Source of the DNA: JAHFDS01 sp964593795
GTDB lineage: Bacteria > Myxococcota_A > Polyangia > JAHFDS01
DNA length: 64,000 nucleotides
Direction: 5' to 3'
Assembly: GCA_964593795.1 (NCBI GenBank)
Contig: CAZQJC010000284.1
Coordinates: 1-64,000, forward strand
The notes under the pieces are model-generated. The model had not been told where the DNA came from and searched no databases. It was given only the letters and a program-made list of their open reading frames with translations. How positions within the stretch are numbered: the stretch's first letter is position 1; each line of letters begins with the position of its first letter. Position numbers and translations under genes: made by a program. This document shows, piece after piece, positions 26,776-36,493 of this stretch.

Positions 26776-29022
26776 ATGCGGAAATTCCTGCTGATTGGTC
26801 CGACCTTGCTGGTCCTGGCGTGCGGCGCGGAGGGTGAGGTCGGGGCGCCCGAGCTCACGGAGCCTGCCGCGCTGGAGCCGTCCGAGCTGACGAGCACGCA
26901 GGGGACCTCGCTGCAGGGCACGTCCCTGCAGAGCCTCTCGCTGCAGGGGACCTCGCTGCAGGGGACCTCGCTGCAAGGGCTCGAGCTGACCGGCACCCGC
27001 GTCGACAAGGACGGCCACGTCGTCGGCACGGTCCGCCTGCGCATCGACGAGGTCAAGACCGACACCTCGCAGAACCTCTTCGACAACGTGGCGCTGAGGT
27101 CGAACTCGGACGTCACGCTCTACCTCGTCCGCTATTACGAGCCTCAGCCGCTCCGTTCGCGTCTCCCGGGCACCTGGCGCGATCTCTGCGTGGGTGCGAC
27201 GCCCGACGATCGCTTCGCCACCGCGCTCGCGGGCACGTGGGACATCCACGGGCGGTACCAGGCCCCGAGCCGCGCGAACCCCTCGTTCACCTTCTCGTGC
27301 CTCGGCGGCACGCTCACCAAGTGCGCGCGCGTGTGGGGCTACAAGCCCTGGAAGAGCGCCCCGCACCCGACGTCGCCGACCACCCTCGTCCCGCTCGGCC
27401 CGTACCACCGCGCCTGCGCACAGGCGGCGATGGCCGACTACTGCAAGGACGGCACGAGCTTCACGCAGAACGGCACGCGCGTGGACATCTACGACAACAT
27501 CGGCCTCGTCAAGCGCGAGGCCGAGGACACGCTGAGCGGCTTCGCGGAGGAGTCGAGCTTCGGCGAGTCCGGCGCGGGCTGCGTGTCGAAGACCCGCTGG
27601 GCCAACGACGTCCACCACTGCGCCGCCGACATCCAGAACGGCGAGGACGACGCCGCGATGCCCGGCTACGTCTACGACGGCACGCGCGCGCAGTGCCTGG
27701 CCAAGAACGCCGGCCTCGGCGGCGAGACGCAGCTCATCTTCGTCGATTCGTCCACCTACTGCCCGCACAGCGTGTGCACCTCGGGCGCCCCGATGGCGAA
27801 GGACTGCACCACCTGCACGGCCACGGTGTGTGCGCTCGAGCCCTCGTGCTGCGGCGTGATGTTCGACGCGAGCACCACCGGCGGCTGGGGCGCCAAGTGC
27901 ACGCGCCTCGCGCAGAGCGCGTGCGGGATGTGCCAGTACGCGGGCTGCGCGCACACCGAGTGCGTGACCGGTGAGCGCCTCGCCGCGAGCTGCTCGACCT
28001 GCGCGAAGACCGTGTGCGACAGCCGCCCGAGCTGCTGCACGGGTTCGTGGGATGCCACGTGCGCCTCGCTGGGCGCGGCCTGCGCGGCCGGCACCTCCAC
28101 CTGCCACGCCACGCCGACGATGAACTTCTCCGCGCGCTGGACCGGCAGCATCGTGCCGAAGTACGGCGAGCTCTACACCTTCATCACCACCGCCAACCAG
28201 GGCGCCCGCGTGTGGATCGGCGATCAGGTCGTGTCCGAGGGCTGGCCGGATCAGAGCCCGTGGTCGTTCGGCAAGAAGCTCCTCGCCGGCGTGCGCTACC
28301 CCATCACCGTCGAGTTCCAGAGCGCGGCGCAGAGCGGCATCGCGGGCTTCCCCACGGCGCACGTCAAGCTCGAGTGGCAGAGCGCCCGTCAGGCCCGGGA
28401 GGTCGTCCCGGCGGGCTCGCTCTACCCAACCGTCACGGTGCAGGCCGGCGGCCGCGGTCTGCAGGCCAACTACTACGATCGCGAGCCGTTCCTCGGCGGC
28501 GCCGTCACGCTGGCCCGCTACAACGAGACCGTCGACTTCAACTGGGGCACGGGCTCGCCCGCGGCCGCCATCCCGGCGGATCACTTCACCGTCCACTGGC
28601 AGGGACTCGTGGAGCCGCGCTACACGCAGACCTACACGTTCTGCACGGTCTCCGACGACGGCGTGCGCCTGAGCATCGACGGCAAGACGATCGTGGACAA
28701 CTGGACGCCGCACGGACCGACCGAGAACTGCGGCCAGATCGCGCTCAAGGCCGGGTACAAGTACGACATCCTGCTCGCCTACTTCGAGAGCACGGGCGGA
28801 TCGACCATCCGCATGACCTGGCAGAGCCCGAGCCAGCCCAAGCAGACGGTGCCGAGCACCGCGCTCTACTCGGTGCCGTCCCCGACCACGGCCATCGTCG
28901 TGGGCAACACGGGCACGGGCCTGACGGGTGAGTACTTCGACACGCGCGACTTCCTCCGCCTCGTCACGCGACGCATCGACCCCCGCGTCCTCTTCGACTG
29001 GCGCATGGCCTTCTCGCCTTAG
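26776..29022 (+). CDS. ADYC-domain / PA14 surface lipoprotein, C-terminally truncated
   Basis: 748 residues. Lipoprotein signal ending LLVLAC. Residues about 40-70 are SLQGT-type pentapeptide repeats. Then an ADYC domain (MADYCKDGTSFTQNGTRVDIYDNIG), two cysteine-rich knots of about 55 residues each (CTTCTATVCALEPSCC, CSTCAKTVCDSRPSCC) and two PA14-type domains from about 448 and 561. PA14 domains bind carbohydrate or act as adhesion modules. A third PA14 unit starts at about 715 (GLTGEYFDTRDF) but stops after about 34 residues at a TAG, exactly where a repeat remnant begins, so the protein looks shortened. Start ATG 26776. Confidence 0.85.
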   Translation: MRKFLLIGPTLLVLACGAEGEVGAPELTEPAALEPSELTSTQGTSLQGTSLQSLSLQGTSLQGTSLQGLELTGTRVDKDGHVVGTVRLRIDEVKTDTSQNLFDNVALRSNSDVTLYLVRYYEPQPLRSRLPGTWRDLCVGATPDDRFATALAGTWDIHGRYQAPSRANPSFTFSCLGGTLTKCARVWGYKPWKSAPHPTSPTTLVPLGPYHRACAQAAMADYCKDGTSFTQNGTRVDIYDNIGLVKREAEDTLSGFAEESSFGESGAGCVSKTRWANDVHHCAADIQNGEDDAAMPGYVYDGTRAQCLAKNAGLGGETQLIFVDSSTYCPHSVCTSGAPMAKDCTTCTATVCALEPSCCGVMFDASTTGGWGAKCTRLAQSACGMCQYAGCAHTECVTGERLAASCSTCAKTVCDSRPSCCTGSWDATCASLGAACAAGTSTCHATPTMNFSARWTGSIVPKYGELYTFITTANQGARVWIGDQVVSEGWPDQSPWSFGKKLLAGVRYPITVEFQSAAQSGIAGFPTAHVKLEWQSARQAREVVPAGSLYPTVTVQAGGRGLQANYYDREPFLGGAVTLARYNETVDFNWGTGSPAAAIPADHFTVHWQGLVEPRYTQTYTFCTVSDDGVRLSIDGKTIVDNWTPHGPTENCGQIALKAGYKYDILLAYFESTGGSTIRMTWQSPSQPKQTVPSTALYSVPSPTTAIVVGNTGTGLTGEYFDTRDFLRLVTRRIDPRVLFDWRMAFSP

Positions 29023-29085
29023 CTTGCGATCGGCGGCCTTGCGGCTCGCTCGCCTCCCCGAAGCCTGAAGCCTGAGAGGGTTGAT
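29023..29085 (+). repeat. Remnant of the 3' hairpin element family, copy E
   Basis: Right after the TAG of the ADYC/PA14 gene: GATCGGCGGCC, then TTGCGGCTCGCTCGCCTC, then degenerate CTGAAGC heptamers. The same three blocks occur in the same order on the coding strand after the methyltransferase gene (element B). The middle hairpins are missing. Confidence 0.65.
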
Positions 29086-29107
29086 CGAAACAAGCGCAGT
29101 GCTGCGA

Positions 29108-29290
29108 GACGGGTACGGAAACCGTGACGGGTCCGGTTCCGGTTCCGGTTCCGCCTCGGTGCCGGTACCCGGCATCGGGCGCCGGCATCCGGGATCGGGC
29201 GCCGGTGACCGGCATCCGGGATCGGGCGCCGGCACCCGGCACCCGGCATCCGGGATCGGGCGACCGGGCCCGGGGACACCGAGCCCGGTC
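29108..29290. repeat. Low-complexity CCGG-rich repeat block
   Basis: Three GGTTCC hexamers (29135-29152), then an 18-bp unit GGCATCCGGGATCGGGCG repeated at 29184, 29211 and 29245 with CCGG-rich spacers. Much of it is self-complementary. It fills most of the 280-base gap after the truncated PA14 gene; no gene is seen in it. Confidence 0.8.
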
Positions 29291-29302
29291 ACCGCCGGTG
29301 AG

Positions 29303-29524
29303 CTACCGCCGTGGGTTGACCAGGCACCAGAGAAGGGCCGCAACACGATCGAGGCCGGGCTCGGCCGCGGCGACGAGGTCGGCGTCGACGTACTGCCAGA
29401 CGTGCGCGAGCCTGACGGCGCTGCGGACTTCGGCCGCGCTCCCTTGCGCGATGCGATAGGCGTGAGCGCGGTCCTTGCCGGTGCGACAGGCCCCCTCGGC
29501 GAGGTTGAGCGGGACCGAGGCCAT
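29303..29524 (-). pseudogene. Four-helix-bundle (S23-like) protein, N-terminally truncated
   Basis: Frame MASVPLNLAEGACRTGKDRAHAYRIAQGSAAEVRSAV matches the middle of the small four-helix-bundle proteins related to 23S rRNA intervening-sequence proteins, which are normally about 115-125 residues. Only about 73 residues follow the first ATG. The frame is readable a little further upstream (SPIAKQVRRAM, also family-like) but meets the end of the TRAP-binding-protein gene before the first helix is complete. Either the 5' part was lost or a non-standard start is used. C-terminus LLWCLVNPRR looks natural. Confidence 0.65.
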
Positions 29525-29555
29525 CGCACGTCGGACCTGCTTCGCGATGGGTGAA

Positions 29556-30557
29556 TCAGCCCCGGCCCGCGGCCAGGATCTTGTCGATCGCGTCGTAGAG
29601 CTTCTTGCCGGCCGGCGTGGCGGTCTTGCGCCACTCGGTGCGCACGGTCGCGGCGTGCGTCTTGAGGTCGCTCGCCAGGCCCGCGGGGGCCGGGGTGACC
29701 GACACGCCGACGCCCGGCAGCGACGACAGGAGCCCGCGGTCGACCTCGCGCACGCGCTTCAGGCTGTCGGCGATGACGACGTCGATCCCCGCGGTCAGGC
29801 CGGCCAGGAGCGGCTTCGGGACGCGCGCCCGGCCCTCGGGGCCGATGAGCGCCACCCCGGGCTGGAAGATGTGGCTCGTCAGCGTGAGGTGCTTGACGTA
29901 TTGGTGCCAGCTCGAGGCGAACGTGAAGGTGATGGCCTGATCGAAGCCGTCGAGGGAGCCCTGCTCGAGCAGCGAGGCCACCTCCGGTACGCCCATCGCG
30001 ACGGCGGGCACACCCGCGAGCTTCCAGAAGCGTTCGTACGTCGGCGTCGGCATCGACCGGATGCGCTGCTTGCGCAGGTCTTCGAGCGACCCGATGGGCT
30101 TCTTCGTCCAGAGGTGCCGGAAGCCGACAGCGGTGTAGCCGACGCCCTCGTAGCCGCGCGCCGCCAGGGCCGTGCGGGTCTGCGGCCAGACCTTGGTGAA
30201 CGTCGCATCCACCTCGGCGTCGCTCGAGAACAGGTAGGGTAGCTCGAAGACCGCGAGCTCCGGGAGCTGCGCGAACGCCGCTACGGCCGAGCCGATGTAG
30301 ACGTCGAGCCTGCCGGACTGGACGCTGCCCATGACCTGGGCCTCGTCGCCCATCGCGGCGGCCGGGTAGACCTTGAGCCGCACCGCGCCCTTGCAGTTCT
30401 TGGCGACCGTCCGCCCGACGGCCATCGCCGCCTCGTAGTAGGGGGAGCCCTCGGGGGCGATGGTGCCGACACGCAGCGTGACGGGCTCGTCACCGGCCGT
30501 CGCGCCCGGCGCGATCATCACGGCCGCCCACAGCAATCCCGCTACCGGCGTGCGCAT
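29556..30557 (-). CDS. TRAP transporter solute-binding protein, DctP family
   Basis: 333 residues. Signal peptide MRTPVAGLLWAAVMIAPGATA, then LRVGTIAPEGSPYYEAAM, VMGSVQSGRLDVYIGS, ELPYLFSSDAEVDATF, LWTKKPIGSLEDLRKQRIR and GVPVAMGVPE-like text, the classic DctP signature including the conserved Arg of the ligand pocket. It binds organic acids or similar solutes in the periplasm. No DctQ/DctM membrane subunits lie nearby, so it is a solo protein. The upstream same-strand neighbours are a sigma54 activator and a histidine kinase, so it may feed a sensory pathway. ATG 30557 lies 9 bases after a TATGCT box. Confidence 0.88.
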   Translation of the reverse strand: MRTPVAGLLWAAVMIAPGATAGDEPVTLRVGTIAPEGSPYYEAAMAVGRTVAKNCKGAVRLKVYPAAAMGDEAQVMGSVQSGRLDVYIGSAVAAFAQLPELAVFELPYLFSSDAEVDATFTKVWPQTRTALAARGYEGVGYTAVGFRHLWTKKPIGSLEDLRKQRIRSMPTPTYERFWKLAGVPAVAMGVPEVASLLEQGSLDGFDQAITFTFASSWHQYVKHLTLTSHIFQPGVALIGPEGRARVPKPLLAGLTAGIDVVIADSLKRVREVDRGLLSSLPGVGVSVTPAPAGLASDLKTHAATVRTEWRKTATPAGKKLYDAIDKILAAGRG

Positions 30558-30566
30558 CGCCTCTCC

Positions 30567-30572
30567 AGCATA
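30567..30572 (-). promoter_or_regulatory. -10-like box TATGCT
   Basis: TATGCT 9 bases before ATG 30557. The same gap (30558-30669) also holds the palindrome GTGCC-TGCAG-GGCAC at 30620-30634 and two CGGATCCCCC repeats that could be operators. Confidence 0.4.
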
Positions 30573-30669
30573 GATCCGATCGCGGTGGGGGGGATCCGCC
30601 GCGTCGGGGGATCCGCAGCGTGCCCTGCAGGCACTGCGTCCTCCCGCCCGACGATCCTCCGACGGCTCT

Positions 30670-32031
<1,362 letters not shown>

Positions 32032-32086
32032 GCAGGGATCGTACGGCCATTCCCCCCCTTCACCAAATCGTGCTCGAGCTCCGGCC

Positions 32087-33028
32087 TTACCCCTCCACGT
32101 CCCCCGCCCGCAGGAACACGCGGAACGTCGCGCCCCGCGAGGTGGTCTCGAGCGAGAGCTTGCCGCCGTGCCGCTCGACGATCGACCGCGACAGCGAGAG
32201 GCCGAGGCCCGTCCCGCCCTCACGCGCGCTCGACCACGGCTCGAACAGGCGCGCGCGCAGCGCCTCCGAGACCCCGGGCCCGTCGTCCACCACGCGGATC
32301 GCGACGCCGCCGGGCGCCGGCTCGGCCACGAGGCGCACGCGCACGCCGCTCGTCCCGGCCTGCGCCGCGTTCTGCGCCAGGTTCGCGAACACGCGCCGGA
32401 GCGCGTCGGCGTCGCCCTGCACCACCGGCAGGTCCTCCGCGATGCTCACCTCGAGCTGTGCCTCCGGCAGCCGCCGGCCCACGCTGCCCGCCACGTCGTA
32501 GAGCAGGCCCCGCAGGTCGAGCGGCGCCCGGTGTAGCGGCGCCTCGCGCGCGAGCAGGAGGAAGTCCTGCGTCAGGCGGTTGAGCCGGTCGACCTCCTCG
32601 AGGATCTCGCGCGAGAGCTCCCGCCCCCGCTCGTCGGCGCCGAGGCCGCTCGCGGCCCGCTCTCCGAGGAGCTCCACGCCCGCCCGGATGGTCTGCAGGG
32701 GATTTCGCACCTCGTGCGCGACGATGGCGGCGAGCTGCGCGGTCGTGGAGAGCCGCTCGGCGCGCCCGTACGCGAGGCGCGCGCCCTCCTGTACGCGCAG
32801 CGCCCACAGCCCGACCGCGCAGAACACGAGCGACAGGACCGCGCCGGTGCCCATCGCGTACGCGTGCGTGGCCGAGAGCTCCGCGTACGCCCGGGCCAGC
32901 GCGGGACCGGTGGGGGCGGTCGCGAGCATCTGCTTGGCGCGCAGGTAGATCAGGCTCGAGGTGACCGCCACGCCCGAGAAGGCGATCGCGGAGACGAAGA
33001 GCACGGTCGCGACGCGGACGCGCCCCAT
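32087..33028 (-). CDS. Membrane sensor histidine kinase
   Basis: 313 residues. Two membrane helices (about 7-30 and 58-80) enclose a short periplasmic loop of about 30 residues, too small for a classical ligand domain. Then a HisKA domain with VAHEVRNPLQTIRAG (phospho-His), and an HATPase with NLAQNAAQAG, DDGPGVS and GGTGLGLSLS. It should phosphorylate the adjacent NtrC-type regulator. The small sensor loop fits membrane or partner-protein sensing, possibly with the solo DctP protein two genes on. ATG 33028 lies 7 bases after a TACGCT box. Confidence 0.93.
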   Translation of the reverse strand: MGRVRVATVLFVSAIAFSGVAVTSSLIYLRAKQMLATAPTGPALARAYAELSATHAYAMGTGAVLSLVFCAVGLWALRVQEGARLAYGRAERLSTTAQLAAIVAHEVRNPLQTIRAGVELLGERAASGLGADERGRELSREILEEVDRLNRLTQDFLLLAREAPLHRAPLDLRGLLYDVAGSVGRRLPEAQLEVSIAEDLPVVQGDADALRRVFANLAQNAAQAGTSGVRVRLVAEPAPGGVAIRVVDDGPGVSEALRARLFEPWSSAREGGTGLGLSLSRSIVERHGGKLSLETTSRGATFRVFLRAGDVEG

Positions 33029-33035
33029 GCCGCAG

Positions 33036-33041
33036 AGCGTA
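33036..33041 (-). promoter_or_regulatory. -10-like box TACGCT
   Basis: TACGCT 7 bases before ATG 33028 of the histidine kinase gene. Confidence 0.5.
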
Positions 33042-33147
33042 CACCCGGCCGCGCCACCGACGGTCGGCGGGCCCCTTCGACGTGCCGCGCCACCGCTTGC
33101 TGCACCGCCGCGGACTCCGACGCGTTCCCGCGGACTTCCGAACGTGT

Positions 33148-33153
33148 TACCTT
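33148..33153 (+). promoter_or_regulatory. -10-like box TACCTT
   Basis: TACCTT 11 bases before ATG 33165 of the FHA-GGDEF gene. It lies in the 136-base divergent gap shared with the histidine kinase. Confidence 0.45.
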
Positions 33154-33164
33154 GACGCGGCCGG

Positions 33165-34082
33165 ATGACCAAAGGACGCGACGGGACTGCGCCGCTCGCG
33201 CGGACGATCAAGCTCACCACGCGTGAGATCGCGGATTACCGCTCGGGACAGAAGCGGTTTCCGACGCTCGTGGTGGTGAGTGGCGCCGAGCCAGACCTCG
33301 GCGTCCACGTCCGCTGTGATCGCCCCGTGTGCATCGGGCGCGATCCGCAGGTGGAGCTGCCCATCGGTGACCTCGGGGCCTCGCGGCGCCACGCCATCGT
33401 CGAGCAGGATCCCGCCGGGCAGTACGTGATCCGCGACCTCGACTCGACGAACGGCACGCGCATCAACGGCAACCGCCTCTCCACCACGCCGAACATCCTG
33501 TCCGAGGGCGACAAGATCTTCATCGGCGGCACCGTCATCAAGTTCACCCTCACCGACGAGCTGGAAGCCAGCTTCCACGAAAAGCTCGAGTCGATGGTGG
33601 GGCGCGACGAGCTGACGGGCACGCTCACCCGGCGAAAGTTCGACGCCGCGCTCGGGCAGGCGATCGAGGGGGCCCGGCAGGCCGGCTCGGCCGTCGCCGT
33701 CCTCATGATGGACATGGACGGCCTCAAGGCCCTGAACGACGCGTTCGGCCACCACTGCGGCTCGCACGCGATCTCCGTCGTCGGCAAGCTGATCGCCGAT
33801 CGCTTCGGCGGCGGCGCGCAGGCGTGTCGCTTCGGCGGCGACGAGTTCATCGCGTTCATGGTCGGCACCGACCGCAGCGAGGCCCTCGTGCTGGCCGACA
33901 ACCTGCGCAAGGAGATCGAGGTCGCCCACATCGAGCTCGACGGCGTGCGGCTGCGGCCGACGCTCTCCATCGGCGTGGCGACGTTCCCCGACGACGGGGC
34001 CGACGCGGACGCCGTGGCCAAGGCGGCCGACGCCGCGCTCTATCGCGCCAAGGCCGCTGGCAGAAACCGCGTGTCCGCCTGA
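33165..34082 (+). CDS. Diguanylate cyclase with N-terminal FHA domain
   Basis: 305 residues. FHA domain about 38-125 (CIGRDPQVELPI, SRRHAIVE, DSTNGTRING), which binds phosphothreonine. GGDEF domain follows, with MMDMDGLKALND, an intact catalytic RFGGDEF near residue 225 and SIGVATFPDDG. It should make cyclic-di-GMP from two GTP. No RxxD inhibitory site is visible before GGDEF. The FHA domain suggests input from Ser/Thr kinases, of which this window has four. Cytoplasmic; ATG 33165. Confidence 0.93.
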   Translation: MTKGRDGTAPLARTIKLTTREIADYRSGQKRFPTLVVVSGAEPDLGVHVRCDRPVCIGRDPQVELPIGDLGASRRHAIVEQDPAGQYVIRDLDSTNGTRINGNRLSTTPNILSEGDKIFIGGTVIKFTLTDELEASFHEKLESMVGRDELTGTLTRRKFDAALGQAIEGARQAGSAVAVLMMDMDGLKALNDAFGHHCGSHAISVVGKLIADRFGGGAQACRFGGDEFIAFMVGTDRSEALVLADNLRKEIEVAHIELDGVRLRPTLSIGVATFPDDGADADAVAKAADAALYRAKAAGRNRVSA

Positions 34083-34125
34083 TCGCCTCGCGCGAGGGCC
34101 GGCACGCAAACGCTCCGGAGCACCC

Positions 34126-35355
34126 ATGAAGACGATCCTGACGTTCGGGCTAGGCACCCTGCTCACTCTGGCCGCGTGTGGCAGCGACGGCGGAGGCGCT
34201 GGTGGCGGCGGAGGCGGCGGAGGCGGGGGCGGCACCGGCGGCGGCGACGGCTCGAGCACGTGCCAGGGGCAGTTCAGCCTGTCGTGGAAGGGGACCTGCG
34301 CGGTCTCTCCGACGATGATCGCGCGGCGGAGCGCCTGCAAGGACGCGAGCGGCATCACCGACTACTGCGCGGACGACGGCGTGTCCGCGCCCTCGCTCGG
34401 TTGCCTCGGCACGACGCCGATGACCGCGGCCAGCAAGGCCATCACGCTCAAGGGCTACGTCCGCGTGTTCTCGGGCGGCGGCGACTCGACCGGCGTCAAG
34501 CTCGACGTCTACAAGGCCGCCGACCTCGGCGCGGCGGACGCGATCGGCCGTGCGACGGTCCTCGGCAGCGTCATGACCACCATCGCGCAGGGCGACGTCG
34601 ACGCCGGCAACGTCCGCGCGTGCCCGACCAAGGACGTCCCGGGCAACCTGCCGTGCGCCAAGCCCGACACGGACTGCTCGACGCCCTGCAACACGGCGCT
34701 CGGCACGAGCGGCGCGCAGTTCTGCTCGAAGGGCGTGTGCGTCGACCGGCTGCGCTACGAGGCGCCCTATCAGATCCCGGCGATCCCGTCGGACACGCCG
34801 CTCGCCGTGCGCGCCGCGGGTCCGATGGGTACCTCCGACGGCAAGTGGGCGCCCCTCGTGTCGTTCCGCGTGATCGCGTCGTCCGCCGATCCGATGTGCG
34901 CGGACGACCAGAAGGTGGACTGCTGGGAGGACGCCGCGAAGATGACGTACCGCTTCCACCCGGTCGCGCTCTCGCGCAGCGACTACCAGGTCATCCCGAC
35001 GTCGGCGGGCCTGTCCGCGGGCATCCCGGCGGGCAAGGGCGCGGTCGCCGGCGAGGTCCGCGACTGCCAGAACGTCCGCATCGAGTACGCGCAGGTCGGG
35101 ATCAACCCGCCGGCCACGAGCTTCACCTACTTCAACGACAACCCGTTCAAGACCCTGCCGAACGCCGGCCGGCTCACCGAGGGCACCGACGGCCTCGGAC
35201 TCTTCGCGGGCCTGTCGATCGCGCCCGGCATGGTGCGCGTCGCCGCGCTCGGTCAGGTCAACGGCGAGAACGCCGCCCTCGGCGAGGCCGACGTCGTGGT
35301 GTTCCCGGACACGGTGACGATCGTGCTGCTCAACGGCGGCCGCCCGATCCCCTGA
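34126..35355 (+). CDS. Lipoprotein of unknown function with poly-Gly linker
   Basis: 409 residues. Lipobox TLAAC, then a run of about 17 glycines broken by Thr/Asp, then a Cys-rich N-terminal part (SWKGTC, CKDASGITDYC, LGC) and a beta-rich C-terminal region. The segment CPTKDVPGNLPCAKPDTDCSTPC holds paired cysteines. The chain resembles the lipoproteins with carboxypeptidase-regulatory-like strands that are common in Myxococcota, but I do not recognise a family. GGAG precedes ATG 34126. It ends 3 bases from the convergent kinase-like gene. Confidence 0.7.
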   Translation: MKTILTFGLGTLLTLAACGSDGGGAGGGGGGGGGGGTGGGDGSSTCQGQFSLSWKGTCAVSPTMIARRSACKDASGITDYCADDGVSAPSLGCLGTTPMTAASKAITLKGYVRVFSGGGDSTGVKLDVYKAADLGAADAIGRATVLGSVMTTIAQGDVDAGNVRACPTKDVPGNLPCAKPDTDCSTPCNTALGTSGAQFCSKGVCVDRLRYEAPYQIPAIPSDTPLAVRAAGPMGTSDGKWAPLVSFRVIASSADPMCADDQKVDCWEDAAKMTYRFHPVALSRSDYQVIPTSAGLSAGIPAGKGAVAGEVRDCQNVRIEYAQVGINPPATSFTYFNDNPFKTLPNAGRLTEGTDGLGLFAGLSIAPGMVRVAALGQVNGENAALGEADVVVFPDTVTIVLLNGGRPIP

Positions 35356-35358
35356 GGA

Positions 35359-36420
35359 TCAGGGGAACGCGAGCACGGCGTCCTTGCCGTGCTTGCCGAC
35401 GAGCGCATCGACGTGCGCGAGGATCACGTCCTTGCGCGCGAGGATCCCGGCCAGCTCCTCCGCCGTCAGCAGCTCGTAGGGTTGCTCGGGCTCCGCCGCG
35501 AGCTCCGTCTTGAGCGACGCCTCGGTCAGGCTCCGCAGGCGCTCGATCGTGCGGGCGCTGAACAGGCCCACCTTGCCGAGCAGCGTGCGCAGCCTGGGGT
35601 GGCCCGACTGCGGCGAGAACAGCGCCGCGGTGTTGTCCATGTAGTAGAGGACGCGGTCGTCCTCGGAGACCTTCATGTTCCCGCCCGAGAAGCGATCGCG
35701 CTGGTTCATGAGCAGGTCGAACACCACCAGGTTCGAGAGCTGCACCGCCATCGCGCGCTTGGCCTCGGGCGGTGACTTGCCGGGCGTGAGCCAGCCCGTC
35801 CAGGCCGCCACCATCGCCGGCGTGTCGAGGTTCGAGTCCTTGATCTTCGGGATCCAGTACTGCGCCATGCCCGCGGTGCGGCCCTGCGCGTCGAACTTGG
35901 TCTCCGCGAGGATCCGCGGCAGCACCGACCAGGATCCGGGCTCGAGGTGCTTGACGATGTCGTCCCGGGAAAGGACCCGCGGCGCCGCGGGCGCGACCTG
36001 GTTGATGCCGAGGAAGCGCGAGAGCCGGTAGGCCACCACCTCCTTGCGCGGGATCGAGAACTGGTGCGACTGCGCGGGTTTGAACGCCGCCTGGGAGCCG
36101 TCGCCGAACGTCAGCCGAAGCGAGACCGTGGAGCCGCCCTTGTTGAACTTCACCCGCACGACGGGCTCGGATCGCAGGCTGCGCAGCACGGCCTCGTCGT
36201 CGAGCCCGAAGAACGACGGCGCGGGCCGGGGCGCCGCAGCGCTCGCGGCCTCCCGGGCGGGTGCCGGGTGATCCGCGCGCGCGGAGCCGCTGCGCCCGAG
36301 CTGGGCCTTCTCCGCTTGCGCGGCCGGGGTGTGCGTGAGCCATCGCGCCACCACGACCCCAGAGGTCGCCAGGGCACCGAGGGCACAGGCCTCCACGACG
36401 ACGTACCCGAACAGACGCAC
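35359..36420 (-). CDS. Fam20C/four-jointed-like kinase, membrane-anchored
   Basis: 353 residues. N-terminal membrane helix (LFGYVVVEACALGALATSGVV), then an Ala/Pro linker, then a kinase-like domain: K114 in AAFKP, E127 in KEVVAYRLSRFLGI (compare EIAAFHLDR of Fam20/four-jointed kinases), FDLLMNQRDRFSGGN with D242, R243 and N248, and the metal-binding MDN (D262-N263). Most of the chain should face the periplasm, as Fam20 kinases face the secretory lumen. HipA and PI4-kinase families share this fold and are alternatives. The frame opens at GTG 36438, but that codon overlaps the TGCTATCCT promoter box, so I chose GTG 36420, 8 bases after the box. Substrate unknown. Confidence 0.72.
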   Translation of the reverse strand: MRLFGYVVVEACALGALATSGVVVARWLTHTPAAQAEKAQLGRSGSARADHPAPAREAASAAAPRPAPSFFGLDDEAVLRSLRSEPVVRVKFNKGGSTVSLRLTFGDGSQAAFKPAQSHQFSIPRKEVVAYRLSRFLGINQVAPAAPRVLSRDDIVKHLEPGSWSVLPRILAETKFDAQGRTAGMAQYWIPKIKDSNLDTPAMVAAWTGWLTPGKSPPEAKRAMAVQLSNLVVFDLLMNQRDRFSGGNMKVSEDDRVLYYMDNTAALFSPQSGHPRLRTLLGKVGLFSARTIERLRSLTEASLKTELAAEPEQPYELLTAEELAGILARKDVILAHVDALVGKHGKDAVLAFP

Positions 36421-36428
36421 GCAAGCCA

Positions 36429-36434
36429 AGGATA
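36429..36434 (-). promoter_or_regulatory. -10-like box TGC-TATCCT
   Basis: TATCCT preceded by TGC, 8 bases before GTG 36420 of the Fam20C-like gene. It decides the start, since the upstream GTG overlaps it. Confidence 0.5.
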
Positions 36435-36480
36435 GCACGGCTCACCGCGCGGATCTCTTCTGCGGATCCTCGATGCGGCA

Positions 36481-36486
36481 TACGAT
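36481..36486 (+). promoter_or_regulatory. -10-like box TACGAT
   Basis: TACGAT 7 bases before ATG 36494 of the giant repeat-protein gene. It rules out the in-frame ATG 36473, which would lie upstream of the transcript start. Confidence 0.5.
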
Positions 36487-36493
36487 CCGCCTC

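Noticed and set aside
26554..29634. A 1026-residue minus-strand open frame
   Set aside because: It is antisense to the ADYC/PA14 lipoprotein and runs through repeat DNA, with no recognisable domain.
30558..30669. A sigma54 promoter before the TRAP-binding gene
   Set aside because: GGGCACG occurs but TTGC is not at the required spacing; only a TATGCT box is supported.
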